Of a stretch of DNA of 64,000 nucleotides, positions 40,943 through 49,103 are shown piece after piece. A model generated the notes under the pieces. It saw nothing but the letters and a program-made list of their open reading frames with translations. It made no database searches and was not told the origin of the DNA. Within the stretch, counting starts at the first letter, position 1, and every line of letters starts with the position of its first letter. Source of the stretch: Janibacter melonis (GTDB lineage: Bacteria; Actinomycetota; Actinomycetes; Actinomycetales; Dermatophilaceae); the NCBI RefSeq assembly GCF_020567375.1, contig NZ_JAJBZM010000003.1:62001-126000 (forward strand), given 5' to 3'. The translations under genes and the position numbers were made by a program.

Positions 40943-40980
40943 AACCTAGACGGTCCAGGACGATCTGACAGGCCGTCCTG
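40943..40980 (-). promoter_or_regulatory. Promoter and inverted repeat upstream of the surface-protein gene
   Basis: On the minus strand TAGGTT (40948-40943) is a likely -10, giving a leader of about 50 nt. An inverted repeat CAGGACG (40956-40962) and CGTCCTG (40974-40980) lies at the -35 position and may be an operator. Confidence 0.4.
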
Positions 40981-41081
40981 AACTATTGCTCCGAATCGGT
41001 ACCGACGCGGAGCCAGCCCCGGTCCGACGACGGCGTCGCGGCCCGCCCGGCCGGCCGCCCGGCCGCCATGATGGACCCGTG

Positions 41082-41621
41082 ATGACCCTGCGGCCCGACC
41101 TCCCCTCCGCCCTGCGACGGGCGGCCACGGAGCAGCCCGCACCGGGGGTGGCGGGCTGGCTCACGGCACCGCCGCCGAGGACCCATCACGTCGAGCGCGT
41201 CCAGCCGCTGCCGGCCGGCGCGGACGTCGACCGCTGCGCCGATGCCCTCATGTCCTGGGGGATGCACCACGACGCCGGGCTGCAGGTCCTCGCCGACCGT
41301 GAGGTGGAGCTCGGCGCGACGGTCGTCCTCGGTCTGCGGCTCGGCCCCGTCGTCGCCGTCTCGCCCTGCCGCGTCACCTCCGTCGTGCGCGAGGACGGGC
41401 GCGTCGGCTTCGAGTACACGACCCTGCCCGGCCACCCCGAGACCGGGGTCGAGCGCTTCGAGGTCGTGCGCGACGAGCACGGCGCACGCGTCGAGATCTC
41501 CGCCGTGAGCCGGCCCGCCTTCGTCGGGAGCCGGGTCGCCCCCTTCGTCTCCCGTCGGGTGCAGGCCGCGATCACCGACCGCTACCTCGCGGCCGCGCTC
41601 GCGGCGGCCACCGGCCGGTAG
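41082..41621 (+). CDS. DUF1990 family protein
   Basis: A 179-residue cytoplasmic protein. Blocks such as ADALMSWGMHHDAGLQVLAD, VVLGLRLGPVVAVSPCRVTSVV, FEYTTLPGHPETGVERFEV and VSRPAFVGSRVAPFVSRRVQ define DUF1990, a family common in actinobacteria with unknown function. The ATG at 41082 was chosen; an in-frame GTG three bases earlier is equally possible. The next gene starts 54 bp on. Confidence 0.85.
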   Translation: MTLRPDLPSALRRAATEQPAPGVAGWLTAPPPRTHHVERVQPLPAGADVDRCADALMSWGMHHDAGLQVLADREVELGATVVLGLRLGPVVAVSPCRVTSVVREDGRVGFEYTTLPGHPETGVERFEVVRDEHGARVEISAVSRPAFVGSRVAPFVSRRVQAAITDRYLAAALAAATGR

Positions 41622-41675
41622 GGCCGGGGAGGGCTCCCCTTCGCGCGGCCGGGGCCGCTCTGGTTGGGTGGGGCC

Positions 41676-42050
41676 ATGCGCGCACGAGCCACCGGATCCC
41701 TCCTGGCCCTCGCCCTGACGACCGCGGCGCTCGCCGGCTGCCAGGTCGACACGTGGTCGGAGAAGTGCACGACCGACACCCAGCTGCGCAGCTGCGAGAT
41801 CTCCGTCTCGGGCAGCAAGTTCAACGACCTGCCCTTCCCCGTCTCCGGACCGGTCCTCGGCAGCGTCGGCGACCGCTTCCGGCTCGAGTCGGCCGCTGAA
41901 GGGGGAGCCGCCACCTTCTCCGCCGGGGGCACCGAGGGCGGCACCTACACCTGCGAGCAGGGGCAGAGCGTCTCCGTCGGGGACAGCTCGGTCGAGTGCC
42001 GCGCCGTGGGCGACGGCTCGCTCGACTTCACCATCAGCCGCGTGCGCTGA
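41676..42050 (+). CDS. Small hypothetical lipoprotein
   Basis: A 124-residue exported lipoprotein with lipobox ALAGC (Cys22). The mature part is short, with three more cysteine pairs in order SEKCTTDTQLRSCEISVSG, YTCEQG and VECRAV, and an Asp/Ser/Gly-rich beta pattern. The Cys-rich, strand-rich layout recalls a compact disulphide-linked sensor or adhesin domain, but no family is recognised. It may share a transcript with the DUF1990 gene. Confidence 0.65.
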   Translation: MRARATGSLLALALTTAALAGCQVDTWSEKCTTDTQLRSCEISVSGSKFNDLPFPVSGPVLGSVGDRFRLESAAEGGAATFSAGGTEGGTYTCEQGQSVSVGDSSVECRAVGDGSLDFTISRVR

Positions 42051-42061
42051 CCCCGGCGCTC

Positions 42062-42559
42062 TCAGCAGCGGCGGGCGACGGACAGCGGCTCGAGGTCCTC
42101 GAAGTCCTTGCCGACGACGACGTCGATGATCGAGCGCACGCGCTTGTCGCGGACCTTCTGCATCGCGCCGGCGTGCCGCCCGACGACCTTGACCTTCGGG
42201 GCGCCCTTGTCGCCGTAGCGGATGAGCCCGACCCCGCCGACGCGCCCACCGTGGTAGTTCTCGATCTTGCGGATCTGGAAGCCACGCTTGCGCAGGTCGC
42301 GCGCGACCGATGCCGCGAGCCCGTCTCGGCCGGTGCCGTTGTAGACGTTGAGGACGACGTCCTTCGGGTGGATCGCGCACACCGAGCTCGTCGACGCCGA
42401 CGCGCCCGGCTGGCGACGGCCCTCCTCGTCGGCGCGGATGTAGCTCATCGCGTACCAGAAGGCGAAGAAGAGCAGGAGGAGCACGACGAGCACCGTGACG
42501 AAGGTGCGTCGCCCCTGCGACCGACCCCGGTCGGCCTCCTCGTGGTCCCCCCGCGCCAT
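42062..42559 (-). CDS. LytR C-terminal domain membrane protein
   Basis: A 165-residue protein. A basic N-terminus and one transmembrane helix (FVTVLVVLLLLFFAFWYAMSYI) place the rest outside the cell. The extracellular part is a LytR_C domain: VVLNVYNGTGRDGLAASVARDLRKRGFQIRKIEN, ending VRSIIDVVVGKDFEDL. This domain accompanies LytR-CpsA-Psr wall enzymes, but here it stands alone with no catalytic part. It lies 2 bp after the VapB-like gene and is probably co-transcribed with it. Confidence 0.82.
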   Translation of the reverse strand: MARGDHEEADRGRSQGRRTFVTVLVVLLLLFFAFWYAMSYIRADEEGRRQPGASASTSSVCAIHPKDVVLNVYNGTGRDGLAASVARDLRKRGFQIRKIENYHGGRVGGVGLIRYGDKGAPKVKVVGRHAGAMQKVRDKRVRSIIDVVVGKDFEDLEPLSVARRC

Positions 42560-42561
42560 CG

Positions 42562-42861
42562 TCAGCCCTCGAGCTCCAGCACCCGTGCGTGGATCGTCGG
42601 GCGCTGCTGCAGCGCGGCGCGCACCGCGCGATGCAGCCCGTCCTCGAGGAAGAGCCGGTCTCGCCAGGACACGACGTGCGGGAAGAGGTCGCCGTAGAAG
42701 GTCGAGTCCTCGGCGAGCAGGTTGTGCAGGTCCAGCGAGCTGCGCGTCGTCGTCAGCAGGTCCAGACGGATCATCCGCGGCGGGATCTGCGCCCAGTCGC
42801 GGGCGGAGTCGTACCCGTGGTCGGGGTACGGGCGCGAGTCGCCCACGGCCTTGAAGATCAC
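42562..42861 (-). CDS. Conserved actinobacterial protein (often labelled VapB-like)
   Basis: A 99-residue protein conserved in actinobacteria: IFKAVGDSRPYPDHGYDSARDW near the start, LLAEDSTFYGDLFPHVVSWRDRLFLEDGLHRAVRAALQQR in the second half. Databases tend to label it type II antitoxin VapB, but no PIN-domain toxin is present nearby, so the label looks unreliable. The GTG at 42861 is 6 nt from a TATCGT -10 element, suggesting a leaderless transcript divergent from the HerA-like gene. Confidence 0.7.
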   Translation of the reverse strand: MIFKAVGDSRPYPDHGYDSARDWAQIPPRMIRLDLLTTTRSSLDLHNLLAEDSTFYGDLFPHVVSWRDRLFLEDGLHRAVRAALQQRPTIHARVLELEG

Positions 42862-42867
42862 GCCGCC

Positions 42868-42959
42868 ACGATAGGGGCACGACCCGTCAGCGCCCACCCG
42901 GGGCGGGGCGCCGTGACCGACTCGTCACCACCCCTTCGCCCGCCGCCGTGTCCTACGCT
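42868..42959. promoter_or_regulatory. Divergent leaderless promoters
   Basis: TATCGT (42873-42868, minus) precedes the GTG at 42861 by 6 nt; TACGCT (42954-42959, plus) precedes the GTG at 42967 by 7 nt. Neither start has a Shine-Dalgarno sequence. Confidence 0.5.
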
Positions 42960-42966
42960 CGGGCGG

Positions 42967-44544
42967 GTGACGACGACGCCGCTCCTCGACCAGATCCGCG
43001 CCGGCTACACCTTCGACGGGCCGGTGCTCGAGCTCGGCGCCGCCGTCGTCGACGGCGCGACCCATGCCGACACCCCCGTGCGCATCCCGCTGTCGGTGCT
43101 CAACCGTCACGGGCTGGTCGCGGGCGCGACCGGCACCGGCAAGACCAAGACGCTTCAGGTCATGGCCGAGCAGCTCGCGGCCCAGGGCGTCCCCGTCTTC
43201 CTCGCCGACATCAAGGGCGACCTCTCCGGTCTGGCGAGCCCGGGCGAAGGGGGAGAGAAGCTCACCTCGCGCGCGGCGGAGGTCGGGCAGACGTGGACCG
43301 CAGCGGGCTTCCCCACCGAGTTCCTCTCGCTCGGCGGCATGGGCAAGGGCATCCCCGTGCGCACGACGATCACGTCCTTCGGGCCGACGCTGCTCAGCAA
43401 GGTCCTCGGGCTCAACGACACCCAGGAGTCGAGCCTCGGCCTCGTCTTCCACTACGCGGACAAGCAGGGCCTGGCGCTGCTCGACCTCAAGGACCTGCGG
43501 GCGGTCATCACCCACCTCACGTCCGACGAGGGCAAGGAGGAGCTGAAGTCTCTCGGCGGCCTGTCGAAGGCCACGGCCGGGGTCATCCTGCGCAACCTCA
43601 TCGCCTTCGAGGACCAGGGCGCCGACGTCTTCTTCGGCGAGCCCGAGCTCGACACGGCCGACCTCCTGCGGGTCGCGCCGGACGGCCGCGGGATGGTCAC
43701 CTGCCTCGAGCTGCCCGCGGTGCAGGACCGCCCCCAGCTCTTCTCGACCTTCCTCATGTGGATGCTCGCCGACCTCTTCCACGACCTGCCCGAGGTCGGC
43801 GACGTCGACAAGCCCAAGCTCGTCTTCTTCTTCGACGAGGCGCACCTGCTCTTCGACGACGCGTCCAAGCCCTTCCTCGACGCGATCGAGCAGACGGTGC
43901 GGCTCATCCGCAGCAAGGGCGTCGGCGTCTTCTTCGTCACCCAGAGCCCGAAGGACGTGCCCTCGGGCGTGCTCGCCCAGCTCGGCAACCGTGTGCAGCA
44001 CGCGCTGCGCGCCTTCACGCCGGAGGACAGCAAGGCGCTCAAGGCCGCGGTCTCGACCTACCCCCACACCGAGTACGACCTCGCCGAGCTGCTGACGACG
44101 CTCGGCACCGGCGAGGCCGTCGTCACCGTGCTCTCCGAGCGGGGCGCTCCCACCCCCGTCGCGTGGACGAAGATGCGCGCGCCCGAGTCGCTCATGGCTC
44201 CCAGCGCCGAGGGCGTCGTCGACGGCGCGATCGCCGGCTCGGCCCTCGCCCCGAAGTACGCCGAGCCGGTCGACCGGGAGTCGGCCTACGAGCTGCTCGC
44301 CGCCCGCCTGACGAAGGCGCCGACCCCCGAGCAGGCGCCGGCGCCGGCTCCCACCCAGCCGCCGGCGCCGCAGGGCGCCCCGCCGGCACCCGCACCCCGG
44401 GGCCGGGCGCCCAAGGAGCAGCCCGGGGTGGTCGAGCAGGTCGTGCAGTCCTCGGCCTTCCGCTCCGCGCTGCGCTCGGCCGGCACCGTCATCGGGCGCG
44501 AGATCACCCGCTCCCTCTTCGGCACCTCGCGCCGCCGCCGCTGA
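42967..44544 (+). CDS. HerA-like ATPase (DUF853, helicase HerA-like C-terminal)
   Basis: A 525-residue P-loop ATPase. Walker A is GATGTGKT (residues 53-60), and Walker B is LVFFFDEAHLLFDD. FFVTQSPKDVPSGVLAQLGNRVQHALRAFTPED is the characteristic DUF853 C-terminal block. A Pro/Ala/Gly-rich linker (about 450-485) leads to a C-terminal helix (EQVVQSSAFRSALRSAG). HerA proteins are hexameric DNA translocases that partner NurA; no NurA gene is nearby. This bacterial DUF853 branch is uncharacterised and its DNA role is inferred from the fold. Confidence 0.88.
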   Translation: MTTTPLLDQIRAGYTFDGPVLELGAAVVDGATHADTPVRIPLSVLNRHGLVAGATGTGKTKTLQVMAEQLAAQGVPVFLADIKGDLSGLASPGEGGEKLTSRAAEVGQTWTAAGFPTEFLSLGGMGKGIPVRTTITSFGPTLLSKVLGLNDTQESSLGLVFHYADKQGLALLDLKDLRAVITHLTSDEGKEELKSLGGLSKATAGVILRNLIAFEDQGADVFFGEPELDTADLLRVAPDGRGMVTCLELPAVQDRPQLFSTFLMWMLADLFHDLPEVGDVDKPKLVFFFDEAHLLFDDASKPFLDAIEQTVRLIRSKGVGVFFVTQSPKDVPSGVLAQLGNRVQHALRAFTPEDSKALKAAVSTYPHTEYDLAELLTTLGTGEAVVTVLSERGAPTPVAWTKMRAPESLMAPSAEGVVDGAIAGSALAPKYAEPVDRESAYELLAARLTKAPTPEQAPAPAPTQPPAPQGAPPAPAPRGRAPKEQPGVVEQVVQSSAFRSALRSAGTVIGREITRSLFGTSRRRR

Positions 44545-44560
44545 CGGCCGAGGCCGGGCG

Positions 44561-45445
44561 CTACAGGTCGAGCGCGACGTCGAGCCACGGGGCGCTGTGG
44601 GTGAGCGCCCCCGCGGAGATGACGTCGGCACCGGCCTCGGCGAGCGCGCGGATGCTCGTCTCGGTGACACCGCCGGAGACCTCGACGAGCAGACCGCTGC
44701 GCGCGGAGCGGATCGCCGCCACCGCCGCTCGGACCTCGTCGGGCCCCATGTTGTCGAGCAGGACGACGTCGACGACCGGTCGAGCGCCGGCTGCGACCTG
44801 CTCGGACTCGATCGCGAGGAGCTCGTCGAGCTGGTCGAGGGAGTCGACCTCGACCTCCACCCGCGTCATGTGCCCCACCGGGCCCGGGCGTCGACGCACC
44901 CGCTCCAGCGCGGGTGCGAGACCGCCGGCGAGACCGAGGTGGTTGTCCTTGACCATGACCGCGTCGTCGAGCCCGAGGCGGTGGTTGGCACCACCGCCGT
45001 GGCGCACGGCCCGCTTCTGCGCGGCACGCAGGCCCGGCACCGTCTTGCGGGTGTCGACGACGACCGCGCCCGTGCCCTCGACGAGGTCGACGAGCCGGGC
45101 GGTGGCGGTGGCGACCCCGCTGAGCAGGCCGACGAAGTTCAACGCCACCCGCTCGCCCGTGAGCAGCGAGCGTGACGGTCCCTCGACGTGCGCGACGACG
45201 TCGCCGGCGCTCACCCGGTCGCCGTCCTCCGACGAGAGCCGCACCCGCACCTGCGGGTCGACCTGCGCGTAGGTCTCGACGACGAAGTCGGTGCCCGAGA
45301 CCACCCCGTCGGCCCGGGCGACGAGCGTCGCTTCGCCGCGGGCGTCGCGGGCGATCGTCGCGAGCGAGGTGATGTCGCCGAGCGTGCCGAGGTCCTCGTC
45401 GAGAGCGGCCCGGACGAGCGGCGCGACGTCGCGGGGGGCCGTCAT
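44561..45445 (-). CDS. nadC: Nicotinate-nucleotide diphosphorylase (carboxylating)
   Basis: A 294-residue quinolinate phosphoribosyltransferase making NaMN from quinolinate and PRPP. The active-site blocks DTRKTVPGLRAAQKRAVRHGGGANHRLGL and KDNHLGLAGG are intact, as are EVEVDSLDQ and LLDNMGPDEV. It is the third gene of nadABC; the ATG at 45445 shares a base with the nadB stop (TGATG). Expression is likely set by the operator upstream of nadA. Confidence 0.95.
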   Translation of the reverse strand: MTAPRDVAPLVRAALDEDLGTLGDITSLATIARDARGEATLVARADGVVSGTDFVVETYAQVDPQVRVRLSSEDGDRVSAGDVVAHVEGPSRSLLTGERVALNFVGLLSGVATATARLVDLVEGTGAVVVDTRKTVPGLRAAQKRAVRHGGGANHRLGLDDAVMVKDNHLGLAGGLAPALERVRRRPGPVGHMTRVEVEVDSLDQLDELLAIESEQVAAGARPVVDVVLLDNMGPDEVRAAVAAIRSARSGLLVEVSGGVTETSIRALAEAGADVISAGALTHSAPWLDVALDL

Positions 45446-46926
45446 CACGCCACCGCCGGGGCGGGGGCGTCGGCGCGCAGGTGGGCCCCGAGGCTCTCGC
45501 GGCGGGCCAGAGCCCGGCGGGCGACGAGCCCGCCGAGGAGGGCGTCGTCGCCGGGCAGGTCGTCGAGCCGGCCGATGGCCTGCGCGAGGCCGTCGGCGTC
45601 GCGCACGACACCGACGAGGTCGGACATCACGGCGCGCACCTCGACCGAGGCGATCTCCGGCGACGTGGGCGAGCCGCGTCGTCCGTCGACGGGCGCGAGG
45701 GTGGTCGTCCGCTCGGGCGGCACCGGGTCGACGCGGTCCGTGGCCCATGAGGCGGTCCGCCCGGGCCAGCAGGCGGCGTCCTGCGCGACCGCAGTGCCCA
45801 TCACCCCCGCCTCGAGCAGCGAGTTCGAGGCCAGCCGGTTGGCCCCGTGCAGACCGGTGCACGCGACCTCTCCGCACGCCCAGAGCCCGGGCACGTCGGT
45901 ACGGCCGCGGGCATCGGTGAGCACGCCGCCCATCTGGTAGTGGGCGGCGGGGCGCACCGGCAGGAGGTCGCGTGCGGGGTCCAGCCCCATGTCGGCACAC
46001 CGCTGCGCGAGGCCGCGGAAGTGCTCGAGCAGGTCGGGGACGTGGCGGCAGTCGAGCGCGACCTGGCGCCCGAGCACGCGCTCGCGGTGGACCGCGGCGG
46101 CGACGACGTCGCGCGGGCTCACCTCGTCGACGAAGCGTCGCCCGTCGGAGAGGAGGTGAGCGCCGGCGCCACGGACCGCCTCGGTGACCAGCGGCAGGGG
46201 AGCCCCCGAGCCGCCGCCGACGTCGAGGCTCGTGGGGTGGAACTGCACGAGCTCGAGGTCGGCGAGCCGGGCCCCGGCACGTCCGGCGAGGACCACCCCG
46301 CTGCCCCAGGAGCCGAGCGGGTTCGTCGTGTCGCGGTAGAGGGCGGCGCCGCCACCCGTCGCGAGCACGACGCGGCGGGTCCGCAGCTCCAGCGGACCGT
46401 CAGGATCCAGCACGAGGACGCCGGCGACGCCGTCGTCGTCGACGAGCAGCTCCAGCGCTCGCCCGTGGACGACGGTGACGTCGGGTGCGGCGGCGACCTG
46501 CGGCGCGAGGGTGTCGACGACCGCTGCTCCTGTGCGGTCGCCCCCGACGTGGCAGACCCGGTGCCGGCCGTGGCCCCCTTCGCGCCCGAGGGAGAGCTCA
46601 CCGGAGGCGTCCCGGTCGAAGGGGACGCCGGCCGCCACGAGCTCGGCGACGAGAGCGGGGGCGGCCTGGGTCATCCGGGCGATCGTCGCGGTGTCACCGG
46701 CGAAGGACCCGGCCCGCGCGGTGTCGTCCGCGTGCTGCTGCGGGTCGTCCCCGGGGCCCACCGCCGCGGCGATGCCGCCCTGCGCCCAGGCGCTCGCCGT
46801 GCCCTCGCCGAGGCCGGCGGGGGCGACGACGACGCACGGGCCGCCGAGGTGACGGGCGACGCTCAGCCCGGCGAGCCCGGACCCCACGACGACCGAGGCG
46901 TCGGTCTCGACGACGCGCGCGCTCAC
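45445..46926 (-). CDS. nadB: L-aspartate oxidase
   Basis: A 493-residue FAD enzyme that oxidises aspartate to iminoaspartate. The FAD-binding start SVVVGSGLAGLSVARHL, the substrate region SAWAQGGIAAAVGPGDDP, and HYQMGGVLTDARGRTDVPGLWACGEVACTGLHGANRLASNSLLE are all typical. The C-terminal helical domain is present but Ala-rich. The GTG at 46926 overlaps the nadA stop in GTGA, consistent with the NadA/NadB complex that channels unstable iminoaspartate. Confidence 0.95.
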   Translation of the reverse strand: MSARVVETDASVVVGSGLAGLSVARHLGGPCVVVAPAGLGEGTASAWAQGGIAAAVGPGDDPQQHADDTARAGSFAGDTATIARMTQAAPALVAELVAAGVPFDRDASGELSLGREGGHGRHRVCHVGGDRTGAAVVDTLAPQVAAAPDVTVVHGRALELLVDDDGVAGVLVLDPDGPLELRTRRVVLATGGGAALYRDTTNPLGSWGSGVVLAGRAGARLADLELVQFHPTSLDVGGGSGAPLPLVTEAVRGAGAHLLSDGRRFVDEVSPRDVVAAAVHRERVLGRQVALDCRHVPDLLEHFRGLAQRCADMGLDPARDLLPVRPAAHYQMGGVLTDARGRTDVPGLWACGEVACTGLHGANRLASNSLLEAGVMGTAVAQDAACWPGRTASWATDRVDPVPPERTTTLAPVDGRRGSPTSPEIASVEVRAVMSDLVGVVRDADGLAQAIGRLDDLPGDDALLGGLVARRALARRESLGAHLRADAPAPAVA

Positions 46927-47939
46927 GACAGCTCCAGCATGCGCTCGACCGCGCGGCGGGCGGCCGCGGCGGTGGTCGGGTCGAGGACGATCTCCGGGCC
47001 GCCCGTCTCGAGGGCGAGGCGGATCGTCGACAGGGTCGAGCGGCGCATGTGCGGGCAGATGTTGCACGGCTGGACGTAGTGCAGCCCGGGGTCGGCCGCG
47101 CGGATGTTGTCGGCCATCGAGCACTCGGTGATGAGCGCGACGTGCGGCGGCCGGTGGGTGGTGACGTAGTCGATCATCTGGGCCGTCGAGCCCGCGATGT
47201 CGGCGGCGGCGACGACCTCGGGCGAGCACTCTGGGTGGGCGAGGACGGTGAGCCCGGGGGTCTCGGCCCGCAGCTGCTCGACCTGCGCGACGTCGAAGCG
47301 CTCGTGCACCTCGCAGCGGGTCGGGTGGGTGATGACGTCGACCCCGGTCGCCCGTGCGACGTTGCGGGCGAGGTACTCGTCGGGGATGAGGATGACGCGG
47401 TCGACGCCGAGGTGGCGCACGACCCGCTCGACGTTGCCCGAGGTGCAGCAGATGTCGCTCACGGCCTTCACCGCGGCGCTGGAGTTGACGTAGGTGACGA
47501 CCGGCACGCCCGGGTGCTCCGCCCGCAGGGCGAGGACGTCCTCGGCGGTGATGCCGTCGGCGAGCGAGCAGCCCGCGGTGATGTCGGGGACGAGCACGGT
47601 CTTCGCGGGGTTGAGCAGCTTCGCCGTCTCGGCCATGAAGGGCACGCCGGCGAGCAGGATGACGTCGGCGTCGACGTCCTGGGCACGCTGGGCGAGGAGC
47701 AGCGAGTCGCCGACGACGTCCGCGACACCGTGGAAGATCTCCGGCGTCTGGTAGTTGTGCGCGAGGACGACGGCCCGCTTCGAGCGCTTGAGCCCCTGGA
47801 TCGCGACGACGTCCTGAGCGAAGGTCGCCCACTCCGTCTCGGGGATGACGTGCCGCACCCGCTCGTAGACGTCGCGGGTCGCCTCGACGGCGTCGTGCAC
47901 GGGACGGGTCCCCGGGGTGGGGAGGCTGGTGACGGACAT
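46923..47939 (-). CDS. nadA: Quinolinate synthase
   Basis: A 338-residue [4Fe-4S] enzyme condensing iminoaspartate with dihydroxyacetone phosphate. The cluster cysteines fit TAGCSLAD, HPECSPEV and CNICPHM, and VVLAHNYQTPEIF and VTYVNSSAAVKAVSDICCTSGN are family hallmarks. The ATG at 47939 follows AAGGAG. It heads the nadABC operon; three TGAGCA/TGCTCA half-sites lie 22-46 bp upstream. The NrtR regulator gene lies 253 bp upstream on the same strand. Confidence 0.95.
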   Translation of the reverse strand: MSVTSLPTPGTRPVHDAVEATRDVYERVRHVIPETEWATFAQDVVAIQGLKRSKRAVVLAHNYQTPEIFHGVADVVGDSLLLAQRAQDVDADVILLAGVPFMAETAKLLNPAKTVLVPDITAGCSLADGITAEDVLALRAEHPGVPVVTYVNSSAAVKAVSDICCTSGNVERVVRHLGVDRVILIPDEYLARNVARATGVDVITHPTRCEVHERFDVAQVEQLRAETPGLTVLAHPECSPEVVAAADIAGSTAQMIDYVTTHRPPHVALITECSMADNIRAADPGLHYVQPCNICPHMRRSTLSTIRLALETGGPEIVLDPTTAAAARRAVERMLELS

Positions 47940-47961
47940 CTGCAGCTCCTTCTGCTGACTA

Positions 47962-47984
47962 TGAGCACATGCTCAGGTTGAGCA
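47962..47984. promoter_or_regulatory. Candidate NrtR operator upstream of nadABC
   Basis: TGAGCA-CA-TGCTCA (47962-47975) is a perfect palindrome with a 2-bp centre; a third half-site TGAGCA follows at 47979-47984, 17 bp from the first. The site overlaps the likely nadA promoter. Confidence 0.5.
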
Positions 47985-48023
47985 TAAGCAGGGGAGGCGA
48001 GCCGCGGCAAGCCGGTGAGACCC

Positions 48024-48132
48024 GGGATGTCGGCAGATGCGTGGGTTGTGACTGGCGCGGGTGCCAACGTCTCGGGGGAGGGGTCCGGGATGCTGGCAGA
48101 TGCGCGGGTTGTGACTGGCGCGGGTGCCAGCT
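48024..48132 (+). repeat. 63-bp-period imperfect tandem duplication
   Basis: The sequence beginning GGGATG and containing GGGTTGTGACTGGCGCGGG occurs at 48024 and again at 48087, with a few differences over about 45 bp. Each copy holds a small hairpin TGGCGCGGGTGCCA. It fills the gap between nadA and nrtR. Confidence 0.75.
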
Positions 48133-48138
48133 TCTAGA

Positions 48139-48172
48139 GGGTGGGTCGGCGAGAGGGGTGGGTCGGCGAGAG
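48139..48172 (+). repeat. Two exact 17-bp tandem repeats
   Basis: GGGTGGGTCGGCGAGAG occurs at 48139-48155 and 48156-48172 without a gap, just before the 3' end of nrtR and next to a GAAGGGGG motif. Confidence 0.85.
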
Positions 48173-48191
48173 GGGGGCGAAGGGGGAGGGG

Positions 48192-49070
48192 TCAGCGGGT
48201 GCGGGGGCGGGGGAGCTTCGTGCCGACGTGGCGGCGCTCGGCGTGCACCTCGCTGCGGAAGCGGTAGAGCGCGGCGGGGCGGCCGCCGGTGTCGCGCTCG
48301 GTCTCGCCGGTGGGCTCGACGAGACCCAGCTGGTCCTGGACGGTCCGCCGGAAGTTCTGCTTGTGCAGGCGCTGGCCCGCGAGCGACTCGACCGTCGCCT
48401 GCAGCCCGCCGAGGGTGAAGTCCGGGGGCATGAGCTCGAAGATCACCGGTCGGTACTGCAGCGTCGAGCGCAGCCGGGCCAGGCCCGTCGCGAGGATGCG
48501 GCGGTGGTCGTGGAGCATCGCCGGCCCGAGGCCGTCGCCGTCGCCGTCGCGATCGCCGGACTCGGCGACGAGACCCGCCTCCCAGAGCAGCTCGTAGCGC
48601 TGGAGCACGAGCTCGGGGCGCCAGGCCCAGTCCGCCATGCCGAAGGCGTGCCGGGCACGCTCGAGCCGCTCGGCGTCGTCACCGGCCCAGCGCAGCGCGC
48701 GCTCGCCGAGCTCGCGGGCGAGCTCGGGGACGCCGTCCCGGGCGTCCTCCCACGGCAGCAGGTCGTAGACGTCGAGCCAGCCGCGCTCCCCCTTCGCCCG
48801 CGTCAGTCCGAGGTAGGAGATGGCCACGGTGCGCCCCGCCCGGCCCGAGCGGCCGACGTCGGCGAAGGTGTAGAGCTGCTCGACGAAGCCGAGCTCGACC
48901 CCTTCGCGCTCGCGGGTCCACGCCCGCAGACCCGCCTGGAGGGAACGATGCTCCGGCTCGAGCGGTCCGTGGGGCAGGGCCGGCGGGGCGCCGGACGCCA
49001 GCACGCGGGGGCTCCCCTCGTCGACGCTGAGGATCACAGCGACGAGCTCGGCGGCGATGGAGGAGGGCAC
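48192..49070 (-). CDS. nrtR: NrtR-type Nudix-related NAD biosynthesis regulator
   Basis: A 292-residue protein with a Nudix-like N-terminal sensor domain and a C-terminal winged helix. The N-domain (SLQAGLRAWTREREGVELGFVEQLYTFADVGR) lacks the acidic residues of an active Nudix box, as in NrtR, which senses ADP-ribose or related metabolites. The DNA-binding part reads FELMPPDFTLGGLQATVESLAGQRLHKQNFRRTVQDQLGLVEPTGE. Its position directly upstream of nadABC, with a palindrome before nadA, supports the call. The start is GTG at 49070. It follows the CoA-transferase gene by 33 bp. Confidence 0.85.
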   Translation of the reverse strand: MPSSIAAELVAVILSVDEGSPRVLASGAPPALPHGPLEPEHRSLQAGLRAWTREREGVELGFVEQLYTFADVGRSGRAGRTVAISYLGLTRAKGERGWLDVYDLLPWEDARDGVPELARELGERALRWAGDDAERLERARHAFGMADWAWRPELVLQRYELLWEAGLVAESGDRDGDGDGLGPAMLHDHRRILATGLARLRSTLQYRPVIFELMPPDFTLGGLQATVESLAGQRLHKQNFRRTVQDQLGLVEPTGETERDTGGRPAALYRFRSEVHAERRHVGTKLPRPRTR

Positions 49071-49103
49071 GGGCGCTATCTCAGCACGCGGCGAAGGGGG
49101 CCG

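Noticed and set aside
42062-42861. Toxin-antitoxin pair (VapB-like gene with its neighbour)
   Set aside because: The neighbour is a LytR_C membrane protein, not a PIN-domain toxin, and the small protein is a conserved actinobacterial family whose antitoxin label is weak.
48139-48172. CRISPR-like array
   Set aside because: The 17-bp units are directly adjacent with no spacers, and no cas genes are present anywhere in the window.
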